Of a stretch of DNA of 64,000 nucleotides, positions 50,143 to 59,605 are shown piece by piece. Position 1 is the stretch's first letter; each line of letters begins with the position of its first letter. Under the pieces are notes generated by a model. The model did not search any database and was not told where the DNA came from. It saw nothing but the letters and a program-made list of their open reading frames with translations. Source of the stretch: Apricaphanius iberus. Taxonomy: Eukaryota; Chordata; Actinopteri; Cyprinodontiformes; Aphaniidae. Made by a program: the position numbers and the translations under genes. The stretch spans positions 2,618,001 through 2,682,000 of the forward strand of contig JAPXFQ010001133.1 of assembly GCA_028564705.1 (NCBI GenBank), written 5' to 3'.

Positions 50143-51003
50143 GGGTGTCAAGATCTCGATTTTGTATCAAAATCTATCAAAGTTACGACCTTGAACCTTG
50201 AAATCCAAAAGAGGACTGTGATCACCTCCTCCTCCTGTTTACTGTGCGTCCCAGTCGGGACTCCGTAGCAACAGTTACCAGGCGACCGTCTATTTACTCA
50301 GATTTTCTCATCACAGAGAACCACACATCGCATTTTCCCTAACAAGTAACTCTCACTAGATCTCATACAACTCACAAAACCACCTGGTAGCATTATTAAC
50401 TTCCTGTAATTCATCCCCCACACATCTACAGAGCACATTAGCTGACGCTAGCAAGTAGCTATTGGCTAAGCTACAGCTCGACCACAGCTAGGATAGATGA
50501 AGCAGAGGGACCAGATCTAAGGCGGCTTCTTCTACTCTCAAATCACCAGTGGGGAAAGTTTGAGTTCCTGGTGACTTAAGTTCACATTCGCTTTGTAAAC
50601 AAGACGACCACTGTTAGCTGCATTTTGCTCGGTCCTATTATTTATCTGGAGCCATTGCGTTTCCAGTTGTTCTGCAGTTACTATAAAGAGTCACTAGATG
50701 GCAGCAACCCTCTGTTTCTAATAATTTATTTAAACAAAACTCCTACACTTTTATTGTAAATGAATTATTTCAATTTTACCTTTAAGACCTAATGTGATAC
50801 ATTACACAATAATAAAAAAATTGCATAAATGTTGTCTTTTAAAATGATTTACTGTACAAAATCTAATGCATGAAACCAATGATTGTAGACTAGTCTAAAA
50901 ATGACATAGGGCTCTGTACTGTAAGAGGAAAAATAAAAAATCGAATCGTGACCCTAAAACCGGAAATGAAATCGAATCGAGGATTTGGAGAATCATGACA
51001 CCC
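50143..51003. mobile_element. hAT-like MITE with GGGTGTCA ends
   Basis: The left end GGGTGTCAAGATCTCGATTT and the right end, ending AATCATGACACCC, form inverted repeats; the inner parts (TCGATTT / AAATCGAATCG) also pair. The flanks CGAGTAT (left) and CAAGTAT (right) could be a slightly decayed target duplication. No transposase. Confidence 0.6.
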
Positions 51004-52769
51004 CAAGTATTGACCTGACGCCAGTAAGACTACTGCTATCGGTGCTTCCCTAATTTAGTATCTTGCATAAGTGGAAATTAATTGTTTTGGTCGTTTTATA
51101 GGAAAATGCATGTAGAACCTAAAAAAACTAAAAGAATTATAAATTGTTAACTGTTCTTAACTTACAGTCAGATTTGGTAAAATAGCTTTTTCTGGCAAAT
51201 TTTTCAAATAATGTTTGCCCTCCCTAATTTTAGCTCATTTGTTTTATTCCTAACTTATTTTGCACTTCCATTGTTTAACCCTCAGTAACCAACCTCTAAA
51301 TGTGATTGTTCTTCGATCACTTCTTTCAGGATTGTTGCTGAAATGATCTGGTTGACCTTTCAACTTCCCCTTCTGACAAGCTAAACCAAACTACTTACCG
51401 TCATCACTTCCTCTTGATTAACCCAGAGACAGTTATTTCTTCCTTAATTCCTGTTTGTATTTCAACACATATTTCTCCTTATGCACCTGCTTGATCTGAG
51501 GAAACAATGTTATGTTACAGGCAAGAGAGCAACTTTCTAAATATATTATTTGACCTAAAATTCAGAGGAACATTGTCAAACAGACAGAAAGATTTGTGAT
51601 TCCAGCCAAACCTTAGAGAAATTCCCCTTCATGGAAGTCAGTAAGGAGCGCAGAGTTAAAAGCTTGAGTCTCGCCTTACTCAACTAGAGCCCAGAGAAAT
51701 GAGGGAAGGTAGTCATAAATATAAAACATGAAGAAAATGTTCGCTTTCTCATGGCTGCAGACGGTGTTCAAACTCCAAAGTATGCATGACAACATTTCCC
51801 CTCTGACAGATCGCGTAGGCGCTGTCGCTCTTATTTCACTGTGTCGCATTATGAGCTGGAAGGGAGTAAATCACCAGGCCGGCTGAGGTCACCGACACCG
51901 AGGTCCAAAGAATACGCTTCTTTTCAGATGGAAGGGTTTAAAACGCTCCCGGGGAGGCGTACTTCTGACCAAATCTGCTGCTGCTGTCAACTGCTTCGAC
52001 TTGGCTGTTACTTTACCACTGACCTCTGTTTGACTGCAGTTTTTATTTCCAGCAGCTTCCCTGTTCAGAAATTTGAAGGCATCTGTAATTCAACAAAACT
52101 CTTTGTGAAAACTCTGCCAGAGGAATAAAAACACGACTTTCTGTTTTTCTGTGTTGTGAGATGCCATTCAAGTAGCACAAATTTCTGTTTATTCTCATGA
52201 ATTCAGTTATGGCTAAATCAATATTTACTGCTCAACTCAACTATTCATAGTTCTAGTGAAAATGATTATTAGAACATTAAAATATTCCTAACTGAAACAA
52301 GGATGGGAGAGGACCCAAGACTGTCACGCCGATGCCACTGCTGGAGAACTGTAGAGTGCAAACTTGGGATCACCAAGCATTTATAAGAACCACAAGAAAT
52401 GATCTAAAATGTGAATGTGTAGTTTGCTAAGTCATCTACTGACTTCTATCCCAAGACACTAAAATTAATCTTTTTAGGAACAAACTCTCCATGTAGGTCT
52501 GAATTTGTTGATACAGTTAAAAAGCCAAATCTCAGATGAATACATAAATTCTTCTCTAGACACGATTAACCTTCTTTCATAATGCCCAAACCTTTAATCT
52601 GTGGGCTAATCTGAAGAGAGGAAACATTCCCCCAGAAGCCAGGACTCAGGACAATTTAGACACGGTAAAAGCTCTCTGTGTTCACTAAACTTTTAAAATG
52701 TTTAGGACAGCAACAATAAAGACACCAGCTATAAGAGTTGTTGGGATACTTGAGAATGGATGTTGGGAA

Positions 52770-53230
52770 TGAGGCTAAATATTTAGCTTACCACTTTAGC
52801 TTGCTTACTAAATAATTAGTTTAAAAATTAAATATTTAGCTCCAAACTACACATCTAGCTTGTCAATTAAATTTTCAGTCAACAAACTAAATATATAAGT
52901 ATATAAGTGAAGTATATAAGTTCAGTCCATTTACCATTTAAATATTTAACTTCAAACTAAATACTTAATTAGCAAGCTAAATGTTAGGTTGGAAGCCAAA
53001 TTGTTAGCGAGCAAGCTAAGCTAGCTCGCTAAATATTTTGTTTTGAGCTACACCTTTAGCTCAGAGCTAATTAACTAAATATTTAATTTGATAAATACAT
53101 ATTTTGTTCGAACTGTGACATTTATAAATGAATGAACATGGATGAGAATACGAGTTTGAAAAAGGAACCCCCATTTTTTTCTCTTATGACAGGCTAAATA
53201 ACCCACATTTTTACTGTTAAACTTTAACTG
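52770..53230. repeat. Degenerate TAGCTAAATATT tandem repeat with shared 3' flank (copy 2)
   Basis: Many inverted and direct variants of AGCTTGCTAACTAAATATTTAG-type words, followed by TTCTCTTATGACAGGCTAAA and ATAACCCA, parallel to 31260-31300 (TTCTCTTATGACTGATGATA, ATAACCCA). The same orientation holds in both copies. Confidence 0.55.
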
Positions 53231-53763
53231 TGTAGCTTCACAAAAAGCAGCAGCCATACTTACAAACATTGTACTGGTAAAACTTGTTAAACATACTTTA
53301 CCACTGTCACAATGTAACTTCCTCCCTGTCTGCGTTATTCCCTGTCGTTTGTTAATTCTCTTCAGCTGTTTCTTGTCTTCCCGATCACCTTCCCATTGTT
53401 GTTCCAGCCCTTTAAGCCTCTTCTCCAGCCATTTTATCATATCTTTTTTGCTTCCACGTCCCTACTTTCCTTTTATAATCGCGTCTTTCAACACCATGTT
53501 GTGTTCAAAAGGCCCCCATTCGTGGCCGGCAGGCCGACACTAGGGCTTTAACTCTGAACTTCGTTATTCGAATATAATTTGAATATTTAAAGATATCTGA
53601 ACTAATTTTATGGATATCTTAATATTTTAACCTGTATGGGAATCATTTTTTTGTAAATATGTTTGCGTATAAACGTTTTCAATTCCGATTCCAAGCAAAT
53701 GAGTGAGTAGTAGGCATGAAATTGGACAAACTGCTCCACCATTTTGCTGGATGTTTACATTAC

Positions 53764-53768
53764 GTAAG
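53764..53768. repeat. 5-bp target-site duplication GTAAG (left)
   Basis: GTAAG directly precedes the left LTR and is repeated exactly after the right LTR (58603-58607), as expected for Ty3/Gypsy integration. Confidence 0.8.
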
Positions 53769-53946
53769 TGAAGTGTTATTGTGTTCATAAAGAACGACAA
53801 AATAGCGTAGAGGAAACTTGCAGCTTTACTCCATGACTTATTCACTTACACCCTGAACACATGAATAACAGAAGGTCATATGTACGTTCGGTTGTATCAC
53901 TCCACGGATGGAACTATAATCGTGCCATCAGAGATATATCACAACA
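53769..53946 (-). mobile_element. 3' LTR of the Ty3/Gypsy element
   Basis: 178 bp, bounded by TG...CA on the + strand. It aligns over its full length with 58427-58602, with roughly 20 differences and a few 1-2 base indels. That suggests an insertion that is not recent. Confidence 0.88.
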
Positions 53947-53955
53947 TCCCCCCTT
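53947..53955 (-). other. Polypurine tract
   Basis: AAGGGGGGA on the minus strand directly abuts the 3' LTR. This is the position and composition of the plus-strand DNA primer of LTR elements. Confidence 0.8.
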
Positions 53956-54419
53956 GTTTACTTTAACTGCCCAACTCAGAAAAACAACAATCACATAACC
54001 ACGTGATCGGCGGACATTCTCAGCTCCACAAAAATGACTGCATCTTTTCTGTCAGATCATTTACCATGGAATAAGGATTAACTTAGCGTTACAGGTTAAA
54101 TCAAACGACTGATATTTTACCTCTGCGTAGGCGTATAAATCAAGATAACGATCATGTATATCAAACAATCAACAGTTCAGTTTTGTCTCTTTTTTTAAAT
54201 TTTTTTTTAGACAGTCTTTGTAATGAGTTGGCTTGATTATAACTCTGCCAGATCTTGTTTGTGTCTGTGGTAGATTGTTTTGTTTGTCATTGTTCATGCA
54301 CATGGGATTTTGGTGATTGTCTCTGCAGAGTCATGAGGATCGTCGGGAGTTACAGTCTCCTGTAATGGCTCTGCAAAGTGGATCCTTCTCGAGTTGGTCT
54401 GCCTGTTTGGAATGAAAAG

Positions 54420-55231
54420 TTATCTTAGATGGTTTCTGCATCTCCTGATCTGGTTCCCGTTGGGCGTTTGAACAATGTAGCTCCTCGGCTCACTGCTCTT
54501 TTCCACTACGGTTGCTGGGTACCACATTCCTCTTTCTTTGTTTAGCACAGTCACATGTTGTCCTGGGTGAAGGGGTGGTAGTTCCTTATGACTGTTTCTG
54601 TCGTGATGTTCCTTCATGTCTCCTGTTCGTTGTTCCAGGTGTAATCTGTGTTCTTCTTTTCCAGGTTCAGTTCTGCTTGGCAGAATGGTAGTGATAGGTT
54701 TGACAAAGACCAGTTCTGCAGGTGATGGGAGTTTACTGTCAATCAGATTGCTCTGATCTGTAGTACCACCATCTGTAAATTTCCAGCATATTTTAGTGTT
54801 TTCTTGACAATCGATTTGAAGTAATGGACATGTCTTTCAATAAATCCATTGCTTTTCGGGGAATGAGGTGAAGTTTTGATGTGTTTTATTCCCCATTCCG
54901 CCATAAACTTCTTGAAAGATTCTCCGGTGTACTGTGTTCCATTGTCTGTCAGTATTTCATCAGGACGTCCAAACAAAGACATATACATCTGCAATGGTTG
55001 TGCTACTGCGTGACTTGAAGCTGTGCGTGTCCCATCCACCAGTGGGAATTTGGAGTATCTGTCCACAGTTAGTAAGTATTGTCGACCATTCACCTCAAAC
55101 AGGTCTGAGGCTAGTGACTGCCACAGTTTGGTCGGCACCTTGTGTGGAAGAAGAGGTTCTTTTGGATTTATATCCTGGTGTTCTATACAGACTGTACAGG
55201 ATCTGCACATCCTCTCAATGTCGTCATTCAT
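54420..55231 (-). pseudogene. Integrase region of the LTR element
   Basis: Minus-strand 55231-54743 encodes the end of the zinc-binding HHCC module (CRSCTVC) and the catalytic core. All three acidic residues are visible: D in ASDLFEV, D in LTDNGTQY, E in SNGFIERHV. A frameshift or stop follows about 54743. The C-terminal basic part resumes in another frame at 54617-54420 (PLHPGQHVTVLNKE, WYPATVVE). It acts in integrating the element's cDNA; this copy is broken. Confidence 0.85.
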
Positions 55232-56210
55232 TCTCGTCCAATAAACACTTTCTTGCGAGTCGACGGGTCTTCTCGATACCTTGATGACTTGAGTGTAGTT
55301 GTTCTAATATATTCTCTGTCATAGAATCAGGAATAAGAACTTGTCTGCCTTTGAATATGACTTCTGCTTCAATAGCGAGTTCATCTCGAAAGGACCAGAA
55401 AGAACGAAGGTGTTTTGGTAGATCACTTATCTTCTCCGGCCATCCTTGGTGAATCACTTCCTTGAGTGCACTGAGTTTGAAATCTTTGGTTGTCGCTGCA
55501 TGAAGAGTGTGCTGTTTGTCAGTTGAGAAGTTGATGAGTGCTATAGTGTGCATTTCGGGAACTTCCGTCTCAAGATTTACTCCATCAATGCGCTCGTCCA
55601 GTTCTATTTCGCAGCTGTTTTCAGGGTTAGGTAATCGGCTATGAGTGTCTGCCAGGATCATCTGAGGTCCAGGTCTGTACATGACTTCAAAATTGTAACC
55701 CTGTACTTGTACTAGGATTCGTTGAAGCCTGGGTGGAGCAGCATGTAGCGGTTTTCTGCGCATTGTCACAAATGGCTTGTGATCGGTTATCCCAATGAAC
55801 GCTTTTCCATACAAGTATGTATGATAACGCTGTATCCCATAGACAATAGCTAGCATTTCTCGCTCAATGTTGCTGTATCTGGACTGAGTATCTGTGAGCG
55901 TCTTGGATCCAAAAGCAATCGGTTGGTTGTTTTGCATGAGAGCTACGCCCAAGCCTTTCTGTGAAGCATCCACTTCGAGTGTTAATGTCATACTTGGATT
56001 GTAGTATTTCAGACATGCATCTTCGGTTATTATTGCTTTTAAGTCTTCGAAGCATTTTTGGTAGTTTGAGTCCCAAGACCATGGTTCGTCATTTTTCAGT
56101 AGACCTCTCAAAGTATGGGCTTTGTCTGCAAACTTTGGTATGTATGGAGACAAATAGGATAACATCCCAACAAATCGATTTAGCACATCCTTGTTTTGCG
56201 GAGTTGGCAT
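55224..56210 (-). pseudogene. RT thumb, RNase H and integrase N-terminus of the LTR element
   Basis: Translation on the minus strand gives FVGMLSYLSPYIPKFAD (end of RT/connection), then RNase H with LEVDASQKGLGVALMQ, IEREMLAIVYGIQRYHTYLY and GITDHKPF, which supply the D-E-D catalytic acids. Later, HSSHQGIEKTRRLA starts the integrase zinc module. An in-frame TGA at 56223-56225 separates it from the upstream RT part. Confidence 0.85.
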
Positions 56211-56316
56211 TTTTTGGATGTCTCATATCTTTGCTGGATCTGGATGGATGCCACTAGCTGTGTACTGGTTGCCAAACAATGAGATTTGGTATTGTTTGAT
56301 GTTGCACTTTTCGCTG

Positions 56317-56890
56317 TTAAAAACTAAACCTGTTTGCAGCACGCTCCATCAGGTTGATTAGGTTCTTGTCGTGCTCCTCTTCAGTCTCTACACAAACTGC
56401 AATGTCATCAGCAATGCTGACCACACCCTGTAGTCCCTCCAGAATCTGATCCATCTTGGCCTGAAAGACATCTTGTGACACACTTAGTCCAAATGGTAAA
56501 CGCTTCCAACAATATCTGCCAAATGGTGTGCGAAATGTTGTGAGTTGTGAGTCTTCATCCAAATGTATAGACCAATATCCTGCTTTTGCATCAAGCTTGC
56601 TGAAAACTTTTGCATTTGCAAACTTTGGGTTGAGTTCCTCGACGGTAGGAATCTTGTGGGGACATCGCTTGAGACTGTTATTCAGTTTTTGAGGATCTAA
56701 ACATATTCTTAGACTGCCGTCTTTCTTTGTGCTGTATGCAAGGCGGGAGAAACACTTCCACCTTGCGAATCACATCTTGTTCCACAAGACTGTTTAACTT
56801 TTTCTTGAGCTTGTCGTTCATGTGAATACTGCATTTTGCGTGGTGGGTCTTGAAATGGTTCAGCCCCCTCTTTTAGCAGAAGTTTCGCAG
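56317..56890 (-). pseudogene. Reverse transcriptase core of the LTR element
   Basis: From 56640 down the minus strand reads KVFSKLDAKAGYWSIHLDED, then FRTPFGRYCWKRLPFGLSVS and VVSIADDIAVC. The first catalytic Asp lies in LDAKAGYW and the ADD box holds the other two. Upstream (about 56690-56830) NDKLKKKLNSLVEQDVIRKV and SLRICLDPQKLNN are readable but separated by a deletion or frameshift near 56740. A frameshift near 56325 ends the frame. Confidence 0.85.
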
Positions 56891-56933
56891 TTCCGCTGAA
56901 GTTGCCAAGTCGGTCAAACTGGCTTGGATATGC

Positions 56934-57680
56934 TTACTTCAGATCTTCAACAGTGTTGGTGCAGTTTGGAGATTTTACTCTCTCTTGTTTTGTTATGGTC
57001 TGACTCTTGGTTTCCTTGTTGGTTGCTTTGGTTATAGAGTCCACGTTCACAGTAACAAGTTTAAGCCCTTCGCTCGTTGGCAATCCAACTATTGCTGGAC
57101 CTGGTACATCCACAACATAAATCATGGTGTTGATCCATTTGGAGTCTTTCCATTGACATGGAATGTGTGCTTTTCCGTAACACCGAATCCTGTGTCCACT
57201 GTATGCTGACAATTTTGCATGACTTTTTTGTAGTCTGTTCCTAGCCTGTCGATCTCTGCCGTACATTTGTCTGAACGTACGCAGTTGGAGGGTATTTCCT
57301 GATGCGACTGTGTCAATCTTCAGACGGAGTGTGTATTTCCGGTCTGGTAAATCAGGTGGTTTTTTTACATTTAATACTGTGTACGCCTCCTCTCTTGGAA
57401 CCTTGTCATTAATACTGTGCATGCATTTTTCATTCACAGTGACTGAGTGAAACTGCCTTTGATAGGTGTCATCTTCACTTGAGTCTGTGTTCTGCAGTGC
57501 ATCTATTTTAGATTTAGTTGACTTCTTGTGTTCGTTTTTATATGACTGACTCTGATATTTAACTTGGTGGTATTTATCCTTTGACTGGGACTGGAATTTA
57601 TTGCTTGGGGTACTCCTGGTGTTTTCTTTTTCTGCAACATTTAGCCCAGTGTCCCTAGTAGCCACATAAATGACACACAT
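56934..57680 (-). pseudogene. Gag C-terminus / protease region of the LTR element
   Basis: 248 open codons. The start has remains of a zinc knuckle in which the Cys/His spacing is lost (CVIYVATRDTGLNVAE). A basic Lys/Ser/Gln-rich part follows. Near 57330-57260, LRLKIDTVASGNTLQLRT resembles a retropepsin active-site segment, but the catalytic D-(T/S)-G reads D-T-V, so the glycine is missing. Downstream, VVDVPGPAIVGLPT fits the retropepsin ILG-type flap end. Confidence 0.75.
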
Positions 57681-57822
57681 CGTAGAAAGCAGGGTATTGT
57701 TGTGGTTTATGGTCTGATCTGCACTTTTGACATAGTCCTCATCTGCCTTTCATAATAGTATCCACTCTCATTTTGCCCAGTTTTGCATACCTCTAGCTGG
57801 TGCAGTTGAAGATTTCCTGCGA

Positions 57823-58266
57823 TCAGAGCTTGTTCCTGAAAGCATCATGTGGTGTACTTGCTATTGTAAGCTCAATCAGACGTTCATGGAGTTCTTCATC
57901 TTTGAACTGACATTTCAGTGCAAGAGTTCTCGCTCTGGTCATAAAATCATCAACACTCTCCTCTGGTTTCTGTCTGTATTGCATAAGGTGAAGCGTGTGG
58001 ATCCTGAAGTTAACATCCAGCTTTAACTGTCCTTCAAAAAATTTCCACAGATTGTCTGGCGATTTCTTCTCGGCCTCAGTCAGCCCGCTAGCATTTAGCC
58101 TCTTTAGCCCTTCATCTCCGATGTCTCTGCATATTTTCCTCGCCTGTTTAGTTGCGTCAGTTATCTCCTCATCTTCGAGGTACAAGCACATCTACTGCTT
58201 AAATAATGAAATAGCCTCACCTAGATCCGGGTCGGACCAGTTCATCGTGGGCAAGTGCGATGCCAT
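57823..58266 (-). pseudogene. Gag of the LTR element, interrupted by a stop
   Basis: The likely start is the ATG at 58266 (MASHLPTMNWSDPDLGEAIS). The frame meets a TAG at 58192-58194 and continues in the same frame with CLYLEDEEITDATKQAR to KQKPEESVDDFMTRA-type sequence (read here as RQKPEESVDDFMTRARTL), a retrotransposon capsid signature. It ends in a frameshift around 57823. Confidence 0.8.
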
Positions 58267-58408
58267 CTCGGACCATCCACCGGTTAGCCAACGCGTGTTG
58301 TTAGCAAAAGTTTCTATCCACGGACAGGACAAAAAAAAATAAAAATAAGTTGCTCCTAATAACGTCGGAAAAAGCATGCCGGACTAACTGGTCTCTTTTC
58401 GTCAATGT

Positions 58409-58426
58409 TACTTTCCGCTGCCACCA
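58409..58426 (-). other. Primer-binding site of the LTR element
   Basis: The minus strand directly inside the 5' LTR starts TGGTGGCAGCGGAAAGTA. TGG at this position matches the complement of a tRNA CCA end. Which tRNA is used cannot be told from this copy. Confidence 0.6.
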
Positions 58427-58602
58427 TGAAGTGTTGTTGTGTTCATAGACAACAAAAAATTGCGTAGAGGAAACTTGCAGCTTTACTCCATGACTTATTC
58501 ACTTACACACTGAACACATGTATAACATAAGTCGTATGTATGTTCGGTTGTGTAACCCCGTGGATAGAACTATAATCGTGCAATCAGAGAATTATCACAA
58601 CA
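58427..58602 (-). mobile_element. 5' LTR of the Ty3/Gypsy element
   Basis: 176 bp, TG...CA, homologous to 53769-53946 over its length. For an element on the minus strand this is the promoter-bearing copy. Confidence 0.88.
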
Positions 58603-58607
58603 GTAAG
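58603..58607. repeat. 5-bp target-site duplication GTAAG (right)
   Basis: An exact copy of 53764-53768 directly after the right LTR. Confidence 0.8.
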
Positions 58608-59224
58608 GTCGCTTGTGGTCCCGTTAAACAACTTATCAACTAAAATGTTTAATAAGTTGTCAAAAAAACTATTAAACTAATCAGAAACATCGCTACACTT
58701 TTACATTTATAAGCTGAAATGGTGGCGGTTTCAATGGTTGACAGTTCCTCAGTGGCCGAGATCACTCTTCTTCTACGATTTTGGGGCTTCCGCTGCATTG
58801 TGGGATTGCATAGTGTCCACCAGCTGCTTACTATGGCAGTAGTACACATCCAGTAACTTTATGTCTACTACTCCGATCCATACTGAAGATTCGGATCTAC
58901 TACATCGCTCGCTTACTCCTTTTTGCCTGCTACGTAGCAAGCGTAGTAGAGGTACTCAGATGCTGTCAGACTTTCGTGCACGTAGTCTATTAACATTGAT
59001 TGACACTGCCCTCTGGTGGAGAGAACATATAGAACTTAAGTTTGATACCAATATCGGTCTTAAGGTATTTAATGGTGTAAATATAATTAATAATTATTCA
59101 AATATATTTTCATTTTAATATTAATAAACAAACAAATTTCGAATATGATTTTTTTGGCAAAAGTCAAAGCCTATCCTACGCCAACAAAGTCCTCTGCCGG
59201 TCGCCGCCTCACTACAAGGTACAC

Positions 59225-59605
59225 CTGTTTCCTCGTCACTTGCCTAAATGTCACCCGTTTCCTCATCACTAGCCTACATGTCACCCGTTTCCTCATCAAC
59301 TAGTCTATATGTCATCTGTTTTCTCGTCACTAGCCTCCACGTCACCTGTTTTCTCGTCACTAGCCTCCACGTCACCTGTTTTCTCGTCACTAGCCTCCAC
59401 GTCACCTGTTTCCTCGTCACTAGCCTCTACGTCACCTGTTTCCTCGTCACTAGCCTCCACGCCACCTGTTTCCTTGTCACTAACGTTCACGTCACCCGTT
59501 TCTTCGTCACTAGCCTCCACGTCACCTGTTTCCTCGTCGCCCATCTCCACGTCACCTGGTTTCTCGTCGCCCATCTCCACGTCACCTGTTTTCTCGTCAG
59601 CTGTT
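59225..59605. repeat. 30-bp minisatellite, ~12-13 units
   Basis: The unit is TCCTCGTCACTAGCCTCCAC followed by GTCACCTGTT, with T/C variants. As 30 is a multiple of 3, three frames stay open (minus: EASDEETGDV decapeptides; plus: SSLASTSPVF and similar). No gene context (signal, splice sites, start region) supports coding, so it is listed as a repeat only. Confidence 0.95.

Larger units (their letters stand above)
49566..53540. other. Intergenic, no gene recognised
   Basis: It contains a hAT-like MITE (50143-51003) and the second copy of the TAGCTAAATATT repeat (52770-53230). Open frames at 51841-52128 (+) and 53075-53440 (-) show no family signature. Confidence 0.5.
53769..58602 (-). mobile_element. 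Ty3/Gypsy-type LTR retrotransposon, complete span, coding broken
   Basis: A 4.8-kb unit on the minus strand: 5' LTR (58427-58602), primer-binding site, gag, protease, reverse transcriptase, RNase H, integrase, polypurine tract, 3' LTR (53769-53946), flanked by GTAAG. The domain order protease-RT-RNase H-integrase defines Ty3/Gypsy and no envelope-like frame is seen. Several in-frame stops and frameshifts (for example 58192-58194 and 56223-56225, and near 56325 and 56740) make it non-functional. Confidence 0.9.
53541..59174. mobile_element. Older MITE-like unit split by the LTR element
   Basis: The left end is TAGGGCTTTAACTCTGAAC (53541). The reverse complement of the right end is TAGGCTTTGACTTTTGCC (59174). 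Both continue into AT-rich TATTCGAATAT-like sequence. The inner flanks of the LTR insertion (53690-53768 and 58608-58900) match one continuous stretch at 8490-8745, so the LTR element entered a pre-existing repeat. Family and true outer borders are uncertain; no clear target duplication was found. Confidence 0.5.
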
